Shown here piece by piece: positions 1-6,075 of a DNA stretch of 15,276 nt. The translations under genes and the position numbers were made by a program. Source of the DNA: an uncultured Asticcacaulis sp. (GTDB lineage: Bacteria; Pseudomonadota; Alphaproteobacteria; Caulobacterales; Caulobacteraceae); the NCBI GenBank assembly GCA_946482045.1, contig CAMLPZ010000073.1, positions 1 through 15,276 on the forward strand. Direction: 5' to 3'. The stretch's first letter is position 1, and each line of letters opens with the position of its first letter. The notes under the pieces were generated by a model that saw nothing but the letters and a program-made list of their open reading frames with translations, was not told the origin of the DNA and made no database searches.

Positions 1-41
1 AAAGCGCTTCAGGTGCCGATTAGAACAAGCCGGAGCTGACC

Positions 42-344
42 ATGAAAACGCAAACCTTGACGCGCGCTGAACTGTTCGAAGACGTCCACAACGAGTTGGG
101 TTTGCCGCGCCAGGAATGCGCCGCCATCGTCGAGCGGACGTTGGATCTGGTCGTCGAGGCGCTGGAACGCGGTGAAATGGTCAAGCTGTCGGGCTTTGGC
201 GTATTCCAGGTTCGGGACAAGAACGCCCGCGTCGGCCGCAATCCCAAGACCGGCAAGCCGGCGGCGATCGACCCGCGCAAGGTCATTTCGTTCCGCGCGT
301 CGCAGATCATGAAGGCCCGCGTCGACGCCGGCACTCACGAGTAA
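42..344 (+). CDS. ihfA: Integration host factor subunit alpha
   Basis: The product is a 100-residue DNA-bending nucleoid protein of the HU/IHF family, which acts with IhfB to bend DNA in replication, recombination and sigma-54 or CtrA-linked transcription. An alpha-helical dimerisation half (about residues 7-45) is followed by KLSGFGVF (48-55) and the beta-arm GRNPKTG (65-71). Pro68 in the arm is the residue that intercalates into the minor groove in this family. The length matches IhfA. The ATG follows GGAG (32-35) at normal spacing. IHF-alpha rather than HU or IHF-beta is chosen from the N-terminal LTRAELFEDV pattern and from the MerR-type gene 26 nt downstream, a pairing common in proteobacteria. 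The 41 nt upstream probably hold the end of another gene (fabH is usual here), but I cannot identify it. Confidence 0.95.
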   Translation: MKTQTLTRAELFEDVHNELGLPRQECAAIVERTLDLVVEALERGEMVKLSGFGVFQVRDKNARVGRNPKTGKPAAIDPRKVISFRASQIMKARVDAGTHE

Positions 345-370
345 TCTCCAGAGTTAGTGCGGGATTAGCC

Positions 371-892
371 GTGAGCAAGGGCCCCTTAGCCTTAAGAACC
401 ATTTCAGAAACCGCTGACCAGCTCGGCGTGCAGCAGCATGTGCTGCGGTTCTGGGAAACCAAGTTTCCCTTTATCCGCCCGACCAAGCGCGCCGGCGGGC
501 GCCGTTTCTACCGTCCCCAGGACATCGACATGCTGATGGGGGTGAAGACCCTGCTATACGATCGCGGCTATACCATCCGCGGCGTGCAGAAGCTGTTCAA
601 GGACGAGGGCCAGAAGGCCATTCTGGGCGCCAATGCAGCGGCGGCGGGCGAGGCCTCCGTCGCCACGGAATCGGGCCTGGCCATGGCGGACGATATTGCC
701 GAAGCGGTCGCCGAAGCCGGAGGCACGGCCTATGCCTTTACGCCCGCCGACCTGGCCTCGATGCAGAAGATATCGCAGGAGACACGCGACAAGTTCCTCG
801 ATATTGCCAAGGCGCTGGAAGAAGCGCAGGAGACCTTGGGGCGTCAACTGGGCCGCAATGGCCGTGGCGTCAATCGCGGCAAGTTTTCCTGA
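371..892 (+). CDS. MerR family transcriptional regulator (ihfA-linked type)
   Basis: This is a 173-residue DNA-binding protein with an N-terminal MerR winged helix-turn-helix. The helix-turn-helix lies at about residues 9-30 ([16 protein letters not shown]), the wing at 40-49 ([10 protein letters not shown]), and the second helical pair includes [13 protein letters not shown] (64-76). The middle (85-125) is Ala/Gly/Glu-rich and probably disordered. Residues 128-160 look like the dimerising coiled coil. No Cys cluster or effector-binding domain is visible, so the inducer is unknown. The start is GTG at 371, with only a weak Shine-Dalgarno sequence upstream. The 26-nt gap from ihfA suggests co-transcription. 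A hairpin without a T-run (CCCGGA at 917-922 pairing with TCCGGG at 931-936) follows the stop. The family is secure, the target genes are not known. Confidence 0.9.
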   Translation: MSKGPLALRTISETADQLGVQQHVLRFWETKFPFIRPTKRAGGRRFYRPQDIDMLMGVKTLLYDRGYTIRGVQKLFKDEGQKAILGANAAAAGEASVATESGLAMADDIAEAVAEAGGTAYAFTPADLASMQKISQETRDKFLDIAKALEEAQETLGRQLGRNGRGVNRGKFS

Positions 893-938
893 TCTGTCCG
901 CCAGCGGTGGAAAATTCCCGGAAAAACTTATCCGGGGA

Positions 939-967
939 TTGCGGGGGCCGGGTTTCCTCTCTATAAG
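939..967 (+). promoter_or_regulatory. Probable promoter of tRNA-Pro
   Basis: TTGCGG at 939-944 is followed after 17 bp by TATAAG at 962-967, a good fit to a housekeeping sigma promoter. The predicted start near 974 lies just before a strong hairpin and about 38 nt before the mature tRNA. The same -35 hexamer and spacing occur in the predicted dnaE promoter in this window. Confidence 0.6.
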
Positions 968-975
968 CCGCATCC

Positions 976-1003
976 TTGCCGGTCACGGAACCGTGTCCGG
1001 CAA
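976..1003 (+). other. Strong hairpin in the tRNA-Pro 5' leader
   Basis: TTGCCGG (976-982) pairs with CCGGCAA (997-1003) and, inside one T/T mismatch, CACGG pairs with CCGTG around a 2-nt AA turn. No T-run follows, so it is not a standard intrinsic terminator. It sits between the predicted tRNA promoter and the mature tRNA 5' end. It could be a leader removed by RNase, or a dyad-symmetric protein site. Confidence 0.6.
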
Positions 1004-1011
1004 GACAATGA

Positions 1012-1088
<77 letters not shown>

Positions 1089-1095
1089 TTCGATG

Positions 1096-1129
1096 AAAAA
1101 GGCCGGATCCCTCGGGACCCGGCCTTTTT
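1096..1129. terminator. Bidirectional intrinsic terminator between tRNA-Pro and the TPR gene
   Basis: GGCCGG (1101-1106) pairs with CCGGCC (1119-1124), with an inner TCCC/GGGA extension. An A-run (1096-1100) precedes it and a T-run (1125-1129) follows it. It therefore can end the tRNA transcript on the plus strand and the convergent gene 1150-2163 on the minus strand. Confidence 0.9.
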
Positions 1130-1149
1130 ATCTTACAATGTCCAAAATC

Positions 1150-2163
1150 TTACTGTCCCGCGGCGCTTTTGACGGCGACGCGGAGTTCGGTCTGCATCTT
1201 GGCGACATCTTCCGACCAGTTGTAGCGCAGGGCAACGGTCAGCGAATCGTCGGCGCCGGCGAAGTCGTTCTTGAAGACCAGGGCGACGCCGCGTGCCGCG
1301 TAGAACTTGCCGCGATCCTCGTCGTTCAGGTCGTAGGTGTTGATCAGCACCTTGTCGGCGAAGGCGATCAACTGGTCGAAGCGTTGCAGTTGCATCAGGG
1401 TTGCCAGATATTCCGACTGTAGGGCATGGTCGTGCGGATAGAGGGCCAGGCCCTTGCCGAAGGCTGTCAGAGCGCCTTCGAAATCACCCTGTTCATACTT
1501 GATCCAGCCGACCGTATAGGCCAGCGCGCTGTGGTTCAGGTTCGGCTGCTTGACCAGCGGCAGGTTGGCGGGGAGGCCGGTGTCGATGCCCTTGGCGCGC
1601 AGGATTGAGAGCTGGAAGAACTGATAGTCGGTATAGGCGTTGATATGGTTGCCATTGCAGGTCTCGGGACGGATCTCATAAGGCAGCAGGCCGTTGAGTT
1701 GCGTCTGGAGCGCCGGCAGGACGGCGGCCTGACCGGCCTTATCACCGGCGGTCATCGCCTTGAAGGCGACCGCTAAGTTGTCAGCCAGGCCCTGCGACTG
1801 TGTGAAGTATGTGTCGCAGATCGGTGCGCCGGCGGCGCTATCGACAGCCGCCATGCTGGCGACGGTGCGATCGGCCGAAAAGACGCCTTCGGTCACCGCC
1901 TGGTCGGATGCCGTGGCGGTCTTGCCGGTCGACGTTGCGGCAGGCTGCGACTTGGCGGTGGCGACCGGCGCGCCGGTCTTGATCGCGTCAAGCTGGCGCA
2001 GCGCCATGGAAGTCGCCAGGCCATGCGGACGCGGTGTCTGGGGCGTCGCTTCGGGAGATAACCGGGTCAGGGCGGGCAGGTTCTCAGCCATCGCCAGGGA
2101 TGCGGTCATCAGGACGGTGGTGCCGAGAAGGGCAGAAATCGTACAACGAAATATGCGTGACAT
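1150..2163 (-). CDS. Secreted TPR-repeat protein
   Basis: The product is a 337-residue exported protein of unknown specific role. Starting at the ATG at 2163 gives an N-terminal signal peptide (basic MSRIFR, hydrophobic core to about residue 22, AMA cleavage site near 26). A GGGGG Shine-Dalgarno stretch lies just upstream. A longer reading frame to 2313 would bury this signal, so it is rejected. Residues 30-110 are Ala/Thr/Pro-rich and probably disordered. Two TPR-like helical pairs can be seen, at about 213-246 (AYTVGWIKYEQGDFEGALTA) and 284-317 (YAARGVALVFKNDFAGA). Cys116 and Cys169 may form a disulfide. TPR folds bind partner proteins, so a periplasmic scaffold role is inferred. The gene is divergent from the secreted protein at 2367, with a CtrA-like half-site 22 bp upstream of its start. 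Confidence 0.8.
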   Translation of the reverse strand: MSRIFRCTISALLGTTVLMTASLAMAENLPALTRLSPEATPQTPRPHGLATSMALRQLDAIKTGAPVATAKSQPAATSTGKTATASDQAVTEGVFSADRTVASMAAVDSAAGAPICDTYFTQSQGLADNLAVAFKAMTAGDKAGQAAVLPALQTQLNGLLPYEIRPETCNGNHINAYTDYQFFQLSILRAKGIDTGLPANLPLVKQPNLNHSALAYTVGWIKYEQGDFEGALTAFGKGLALYPHDHALQSEYLATLMQLQRFDQLIAFADKVLINTYDLNDEDRGKFYAARGVALVFKNDFAGADDSLTVALRYNWSEDVAKMQTELRVAVKSAAGQ

Positions 2164-2185
2164 ATAAACCCCCAAAAAAATGGCG

Positions 2186-2193
2186 TTAACCAT
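2186..2193 (+). promoter_or_regulatory. CtrA half-site-like 8-mer
   Basis: TTAACCAT is identical to the half-site recognised by the alphaproteobacterial cell-cycle regulator CtrA. It lies 22-30 bp upstream of the TPR gene start in the 203-nt divergent intergenic region (2164-2366). I find no second copy of this 8-mer elsewhere in the window. No clear -35/-10 pair was recognised for either divergent gene. The region also holds a small hairpin GTCGCC/GGCGAC (2286-2301). Confidence 0.4.
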
Positions 2194-2366
2194 TGTGGCC
2201 ATGAATACACGGAATGGCGGCGGCGGCAACATCGCAGAACATTGTTTTTGACGGCGTGTGGCCTGGCCGCGACCTCCGCTAGGTCGTCGCCGGGCGGCGA
2301 CAGATAAAGGCAAGCGTTATCGCAAGCCCTGTGTTATGGTCCGATAACTGTGATCGGAGGGGAATC

Positions 2367-2957
2367 ATGCGCGGGATTTTGGCCGGATGTCTGGGTTCGA
2401 TAATAGGCCTGATGTGCTTGGCAGGCATTGCCGATGCCGCGGACCGGCCCATTCCGCCGCCAATCCCGCCGGTTGACGCCTTGAGCGCGCCGCCGGTGAC
2501 CGCGCGCTTCGCCAGGAGCTTTACGATCGGCGATCTCGACGGCGCCTTCTCCCAGATCGCCCTTGGCGACATGAGGAAGGCGTTTGGCGCCGGTGCGGTG
2601 GCCAGCATCCAGGGCATGTCGTGGCTGTGTTACGACATGCCGGCCGCCAAACAGCGTGTCTGGCTGTCGTCGACGGCGGTAGCTGGCGCGATGGAAACCA
2701 TTACTGTTACCAGAATCGGCGCGCCGTCGGCGTCCTGCCCCGTCTTGCCGGCAAAAAACCAGACGTTCGTCTTGGATGGCGGCCTTCGTATCGGCATGAC
2801 GAAGGCGGATCTGACCAAGCGTCTCGGGCAACCGTCGCGCCAGATCGATACCTGGGCGGTCTATTCGGCCCAGCAGTCCGGCGGGCGCCAGGGGTTGGCG
2901 GTCCAGTTCATAAATGACAAGGCAGCGTTTATCGCCATTACCCATCTCGATCGATAG
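2367..2957 (+). CDS. Secreted protein with two BamE/SmpA-like halves
   Basis: This 196-residue predicted periplasmic protein is not one I can name. The ATG at 2367 is preceded by GGAGGGGA and gives a clean signal peptide (MRGILAG, hydrophobic core, ADA cleavage near residue 24). A Pro-rich linker (28-44) follows. The C-terminal half (139-195) begins LRIGMTKADLTKRLGQPS, the pattern of the BamE/SmpA/OmlA fold: a G-M-(S/T)-x-x-(D/E)-(V/L) helix, then a beta-hairpin. The first half (62-117) begins IALGDMRKAFGAG and then runs in a similar helix-then-strands order, so the protein may be an internal duplication. Cys88 and Cys124 may form a disulfide. There is no lipobox. The next gene starts 9 nt after the stop, implying an operon with the small membrane protein. 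The BamE resemblance is inferred from motif only. Confidence 0.75.
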   Translation: MRGILAGCLGSIIGLMCLAGIADAADRPIPPPIPPVDALSAPPVTARFARSFTIGDLDGAFSQIALGDMRKAFGAGAVASIQGMSWLCYDMPAAKQRVWLSSTAVAGAMETITVTRIGAPSASCPVLPAKNQTFVLDGGLRIGMTKADLTKRLGQPSRQIDTWAVYSAQQSGGRQGLAVQFINDKAAFIAITHLDR

Positions 2958-2966
2958 GGGTTTGCC

Positions 2967-3218
2967 ATGGGCGTCGGTTTGCTGATTACGGCAATGGCCG
3001 TCCTGATCGCCGCGGTTCTTTTCTTCGCCGTTCTGGGCAAGGCGATGACTGGCGGCAGGCGACAGTCCTCCGACACCGGCAGTGATGGCGGCGGTTCCGG
3101 CGTATGGCTGTTCGGCGGCACGAGCAGCGACTCTTCGAGCAGCTCGGATAGCAGCGGTGGCAGTTCAGACAGCAGCTCAAGCAGTTCCGATGGCGGAGGC
3201 GGCGGTGGCGGCGATTGA
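2967..3218 (+). CDS. Small membrane protein with Ser/Asp/Gly low-complexity tail
   Basis: The 83-residue protein has one N-terminal hydrophobic helix (about 3-24), a short basic stretch (GGRRQ, 29-33), then about 45 residues made almost only of Ser, Asp and Gly. It ends in seven Gly and Asp. AGGGG upstream of the ATG supports the start, and the 9-nt gap from the gene before supports co-transcription. All six Ser codons occur in the tail, so it is maintained as protein and is not a simple nucleotide-repeat expansion. The basic residues after the helix suggest an N-out, C-in topology, but this is weak. I do not recognise the family. The neighbouring 3400-4107 product has the same plan (membrane helix, then a Gly-rich tail ending GGD), which suggests a related function. 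Confidence 0.7.
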   Translation: MGVGLLITAMAVLIAAVLFFAVLGKAMTGGRRQSSDTGSDGGGSGVWLFGGTSSDSSSSSDSSGGSSDSSSSSSDGGGGGGGD

Positions 3219-3298
3219 GCGTCACGGAACTGTCGCAAAACTATCTTATAATGATGGCGTGGGAACGAATTACCGACCTCGGTTACCTCGATCTGTTC

Positions 3299-3371
3299 CA
3301 CCGCCTTCGCGGTGTCTCACGATTTCCATGATCGTTACGCTGACCAGCCTGCCATTTCGGCGGGCTTTTTT
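3299..3371 (+). terminator. Two-hairpin region ending in an intrinsic terminator
   Basis: A perfect 6-bp hairpin CACCGC/GCGGTG with loop CTTC lies at 3299-3314. It is followed by the terminator AGCCTGCC (3346-3353) / GGCGGGCT (3359-3366) with a T-run 3366-3371. This ends the 2367-3218 operon and sits only 28 nt before the next ATG (3400). It could also act as an attenuator for that gene. A TATAAT at 3247-3252 has no convincing -35 partner. Confidence 0.75.
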
Positions 3372-3399
3372 GTGCCCGGTCGCCGGGCAAGGAGACTGA

Positions 3400-4107
3400 A
3401 TGAAGACTGACTTGGCCCTCTGGCAGGCCATAAACGCCTACGATATCGATGCCGCTGACGTGGCATTGCCTTTCAGCCGGCGCCTGGCGCGTGACAACCG
3501 CTGGAGCGCGGAATTCACACGCCGCGCCATCGACGAATATAAGAGGTTCATCTACCTCGCCTGTGTCTCAGGCCGCACGGTGACGCCGTCCGGAGAGGTC
3601 GACAGCGTCTGGCACATGCACCTGATCTACACACGCGACTACTGGGATCGGTTCTGTGGCGAGATACTGAGGCGTCCCATCCACCATAGCCCGACGCAAG
3701 GTGGACAGGGAGAGGCGGACAGACATCGCCAGTGCTACCGGCAAACCCTTGAACTTTATCGTACGGAATTCGGCACCGAGCCGCCGGAGGCGATGTGGCC
3801 GAACGAAATCATCCGTTTCGGGCCGGATCCCACACGGGTCATCGACAGTCGGACCCATCTGATATTGCCTAAACGGTACGCGTTTCCCAGTGTCTCGGGC
3901 GCGGCAATGCTTGCGCTTGCGGCCTGTTCACCTGCCAAGGTGTGGCACGATGTTGGGCTGGGCATCTTCGTGTTGGTCATTGCCGTGTTTGTTATCTCGG
4001 GCCTTGTATCGGGGGCCAAGCGGCCGAAAGGCAAGGGTGATGGCTCCGGTTCAGGCTGCGGCGGCGGGTGCGGCTCTGGTTGTGGAGGTGGCTGTGGCGG
4101 CGACTAG
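3400..4107 (+). CDS. GRDP-like membrane protein with Gly/Cys repeat tail
   Basis: The 235-residue protein resembles the family named after plant glycine-rich domain-containing proteins (GRDP-like, PF07173). The soluble part (1-155) contains VDSVWHMHLIYTRDYWDRFC (67-86) and RRPIHHSPT (91-99). The conserved His and Trp residues here could bind metal, which is inference. A weak hydrophobic segment (165-178, including LAAC) and a clear transmembrane helix (186-204) follow. After a basic KRPKGKGK stretch the tail has Cys220, Cys224, Cys228 and Cys232 at an exact four-residue period, separated by GGG or GSG, and ends GGD. The tail codons are mixed. AAGGAGA upstream of the ATG supports the start. 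It converges on the DUF2842 gene with one nucleotide between the stop codons. The biochemical role is unknown. Confidence 0.75.
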   Translation: MKTDLALWQAINAYDIDAADVALPFSRRLARDNRWSAEFTRRAIDEYKRFIYLACVSGRTVTPSGEVDSVWHMHLIYTRDYWDRFCGEILRRPIHHSPTQGGQGEADRHRQCYRQTLELYRTEFGTEPPEAMWPNEIIRFGPDPTRVIDSRTHLILPKRYAFPSVSGAAMLALAACSPAKVWHDVGLGIFVLVIAVFVISGLVSGAKRPKGKGDGSGSGCGGGCGSGCGGGCGGD

Positions 4108-4108
4108 G

Positions 4109-4342
4109 CTACTTTTTCCGCTTCGACTTGTAATCTTCCGACCACGATATCAACGGGATTATCGGCACGCCCCACAGGGTTCCGGCCAGGCCGTAGAACA
4201 GCAGTTGAACCCACAGGACCTGGGGCAGGCGGCTGCCGATATCGCTGACGATCACGACATAGGCGATCAGGAAAACGATAATCCCAAGACACGCAATGGC
4301 GCGGCGCTGGGGCAGGCTGAGCTTGCGCGGTTTGTCATCCAT
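4109..4342 (-). CDS. DUF2842 small membrane protein
   Basis: The product is a 77-residue protein matching the alphaproteobacterial DUF2842 pattern: a basic N-terminus (MDDKPRKLSLPQRR), a first helix (about 17-33), then LPQVLWVQLLFYGLAGTLWG leading into a second helix that ends VPIIPLISW. The C-terminus is strongly basic. The start at 4342 is chosen because it overlaps the stop of the upstream gene as TGATG, a typical translational-coupling arrangement. A longer in-frame ATG at 4414 would lie inside that gene. Function is unknown. The family is often near respiratory or cytochrome-assembly genes, and heme A synthase lies divergently upstream here. No terminator separates it from the convergent gene ending at 4107. 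Confidence 0.8.
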   Translation of the reverse strand: MDDKPRKLSLPQRRAIACLGIIVFLIAYVVIVSDIGSRLPQVLWVQLLFYGLAGTLWGVPIIPLISWSEDYKSKRKK

Positions 4343-4599
4343 CAGCGGCGCTCGAATGCCCGCGACAGGTGAAACAGGCCGAGCAGGACGGCGGCGCCCA
4401 TAAGCGACACCCACAGGATCGGAAAGAACTGGTTGCGGATCATCTCGGCGGAGACGAGAAAGAAGTTGAGCAGGCAGGCGCCGAAGATGCCGACAAACAG
4501 GTTGATCGGGAAACTGAAGCGGCTTTTCGACAGGAGGTTGGCGATCCAGCCGACGACCAGGCCCGCGAAAATGGCAAGGATGTAGTTTTCCGCGGTCAT
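4342..4599 (-). CDS. GlsB/YeaQ/YmgE-type small membrane protein
   Basis: This is an 85-residue integral membrane protein of the transglycosylase-associated (PF04226) type, which despite its name has no demonstrated enzyme activity. The pattern AIFAGLVVGWIANLL (8-22), then SFPINLFVGIFGACLLNFFL (28-47), matches the family's first two helices with the G-x-x-x-G-W motif and the NLxVGIxGA motif. A third helix covers about 60-78. The ATG at 4599 is preceded by GAGGA on the minus strand at good spacing. The 159-residue frame from 4821 would run into the heme A synthase gene on the other strand and adds no conserved sequence, so it is rejected. It is the first gene of a two-gene unit with DUF2842. 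Members elsewhere are linked to envelope or acid stress. Confidence 0.8.
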   Translation of the reverse strand: MTAENYILAIFAGLVVGWIANLLSKSRFSFPINLFVGIFGACLLNFFLVSAEMIRNQFFPILWVSLMGAAVLLGLFHLSRAFERR

Positions 4600-4736
4600 A
4601 GGTCCATCCTCTGATTCTTTTACGTTACTGCCTTGAAATCGCCGGAGCGCTGTGGGCAAATCGCGCCGTCTTATCCCTTCGTTACCGTTTTCGGACGATA
4701 ACGGCAAGACGGCCCGTATGGCGGTGTCGCCGTACG

Positions 4737-5816
4737 ATGCAATTGCGTTGTTGTAGAGGCGTTCTGTTGCGACTTCCCCTGAAATCCCCGTCGGTCGCGG
4801 CCTGGCTTTTTGTCGCCGCATTTCTGATTTTCGCGCTCGTCGCCGTCGGCGGCGCCACGCGTCTGACCCAGTCGGGCCTGTCGATTACCGAGTGGAAACC
4901 GATTTCCGGCATCATTCCGCCGATGAGCGATGCGGCCTGGATGGCTGAGTTCGAAAACTACAAGAAGATTCCGCAATATTCCCAGATCAACGCCCACATG
5001 AGCGTTGACGACTTCAAGAGCATTTATTGGTGGGAGTGGGCGCACCGTGTCCTGGCGCGGCTGCTGGGCTTCGTCTACCTGCTGCCGTTTGTCTGGTTCC
5101 TGATCCGCAAGGAAATGCCCAAACGCATCATATGGCGGGCAGGCCTAGCCATCGGCATGATCCTGTTCCAGGGCGCCGTCGGATGGTGGATGGTCGCTTC
5201 GGGCCTGACCAAGCGCGTGTTTGTGGCGCCTGAAATGCTGATGGCGCACCTTTCCATGGCGCTGATCCTTCTGATGTGGACGATATGGACGGGACTGGAA
5301 GCCGGGGCAGGAGAAAACCGCGGCCGCGGCGCGCCCCTGGGCTGGAAAATCGGCGGCTTCGCGCTCATGGCCATCGTCTTCTTGCAATGTATGCTGGGGG
5401 CTTTGGTCGCCGGCAACCACGCTGGCCTGCTTTACAACGACTGGCCGCTGATGAACGGCTGGTTCATGCCCTATGTCGACTGGTCGCGCGGCGCCTATAT
5501 CACGCTGTTTCACGACCAAGGATGGGTGCAGTTCATCCATCGCATGAACGCCTACCTGCTGTTTGTCTTCGCGATCGCGTTTGCCGCGCTGACGGGGCGC
5601 AAGTGCCAGGACGACGGTCTGAAGACCCTGGCCTGGGGCGTGGCCGGCGCGGTCACTGTACAGGCGGGGCTTGGTATCGCGACGTTGTGGACCGTGGTCA
5701 ATTTCTGGCTGGCCCTGGCGCACCAACTGATGGCCATTATTGTATTGGCTTTGAGCGTGCTTTTGGCATGGAAGTTGGCGCGCGCCGATCGGGTGTTCCG
5801 GCGCGGTGGGTTTTAG
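4737..5816 (+). CDS. ctaA: Heme A synthase, COX15/CtaA type
   Basis: This inner-membrane enzyme converts heme O to heme A for aa3-type cytochrome oxidase. The 359-residue product has about eight transmembrane helices and the conserved GGATRLTQSGLSITEWKP motif (38-55). The four expected heme-ligand His residues are present: His103 (WEWAHR), His171 (LMAHLS), His268 (FIHRMNAY) and His329 (LAHQLMA). Length fits the alphaproteobacterial/mitochondrial (type 2) branch. The start is uncertain. The ATG at 4737 has a poor ribosome-binding site, while TTG at 4767 has AGAGG seven nucleotides upstream and would give the more usual short N-terminus. It is divergent from the GlsB-type/DUF2842 pair across about 137 nt (4600-4736), where I see no confident promoter, only a TTGAAA at 4633-4638 without a good -10. 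Confidence 0.93.
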   Translation: MQLRCCRGVLLRLPLKSPSVAAWLFVAAFLIFALVAVGGATRLTQSGLSITEWKPISGIIPPMSDAAWMAEFENYKKIPQYSQINAHMSVDDFKSIYWWEWAHRVLARLLGFVYLLPFVWFLIRKEMPKRIIWRAGLAIGMILFQGAVGWWMVASGLTKRVFVAPEMLMAHLSMALILLMWTIWTGLEAGAGENRGRGAPLGWKIGGFALMAIVFLQCMLGALVAGNHAGLLYNDWPLMNGWFMPYVDWSRGAYITLFHDQGWVQFIHRMNAYLLFVFAIAFAALTGRKCQDDGLKTLAWGVAGAVTVQAGLGIATLWTVVNFWLALAHQLMAIIVLALSVLLAWKLARADRVFRRGGF

Positions 5817-5848
5817 AGCATGGCAATTTTAGTTTGATTCCTGGAAGG

Positions 5849-5986
5849 TCCCCCTTCCGGCACGGCGCAAGCGCCGCGCCACCTTCTCCGTAAACGGGGA
5901 AGGAAAAACGCAACAATATCAGGTGATTCCTTCCCCGTTTACGGGGAAGGTGGCAGCAAGCGTAAGCGAAGCTGACGGAAGGGGGA
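5849..5986. repeat. Large inverted palindromic element
   Basis: Two half-elements face each other. The outer ends are 11-nt inverted copies (5849-5859 and 5976-5986, TCCCCCTTCCG). The inner 27-nt cores (5878-5904 and 5928-5954) are inverted copies with one mismatch. Each core is itself a hairpin: CTTCTCCG/CGGGGAAG on the left, CCTTCCCCGT/ACGGGGAAGG on the right. The arms between outer and inner blocks differ in sequence and slightly in length. A 23-nt spacer (5905-5927) separates the halves. It occupies most of the gap between heme A synthase and the PhoX-family gene. This layout is that of a non-coding interspersed repeat (a MITE- or REP-like unit pair). No ORF of note lies in it. Confidence 0.85.
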
Positions 5987-6037
5987 TTTTCCGGTATCAA
6001 GACGTCTGCGGGCTTACGCATCACGCTCCAAATCTTC

Positions 6038-6074
6038 AAAAAAAGCCCTCTCTGCCGGACAGAAAGGGCCTTTT
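6038..6074. terminator. Terminator of the PhoX-family gene, likely bidirectional
   Basis: GCCCT (6045-6049) plus TCTG (6051-6054) pairs with CAGA (6060-6063) plus AGGGC (6065-6069) around loop CCGGA, with one C/A mismatch. On the minus strand it is followed by seven T (6038-6044 as A-run). On the plus strand it is followed by TTTT (6071-6074). It ends the minus-strand gene and can stop readthrough from heme A synthase. Confidence 0.88.
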
Positions 6075-6075
6075 A

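Noticed and set aside
2861..3301. A 146-codon minus-strand frame rich in Pro and Leu opposite the Ser/Gly tail
   Set aside because: It is the antisense shadow of the low-complexity Ser/Asp/Gly coding tail, has no good ribosome-binding site, and overlaps two better-supported genes.
3910..3935. LAAC sequence resembling a lipobox inside the GRDP-like protein
   Set aside because: It lies at residues 173-176, far from the N-terminus and without a preceding signal peptide, so it is unlikely to be a lipoprotein site.
5849..5986. Possible CRISPR-like repeat-spacer unit
   Set aside because: There are only two copies, in opposite orientation and with no regular spacers, so it is an inverted element and not an array.
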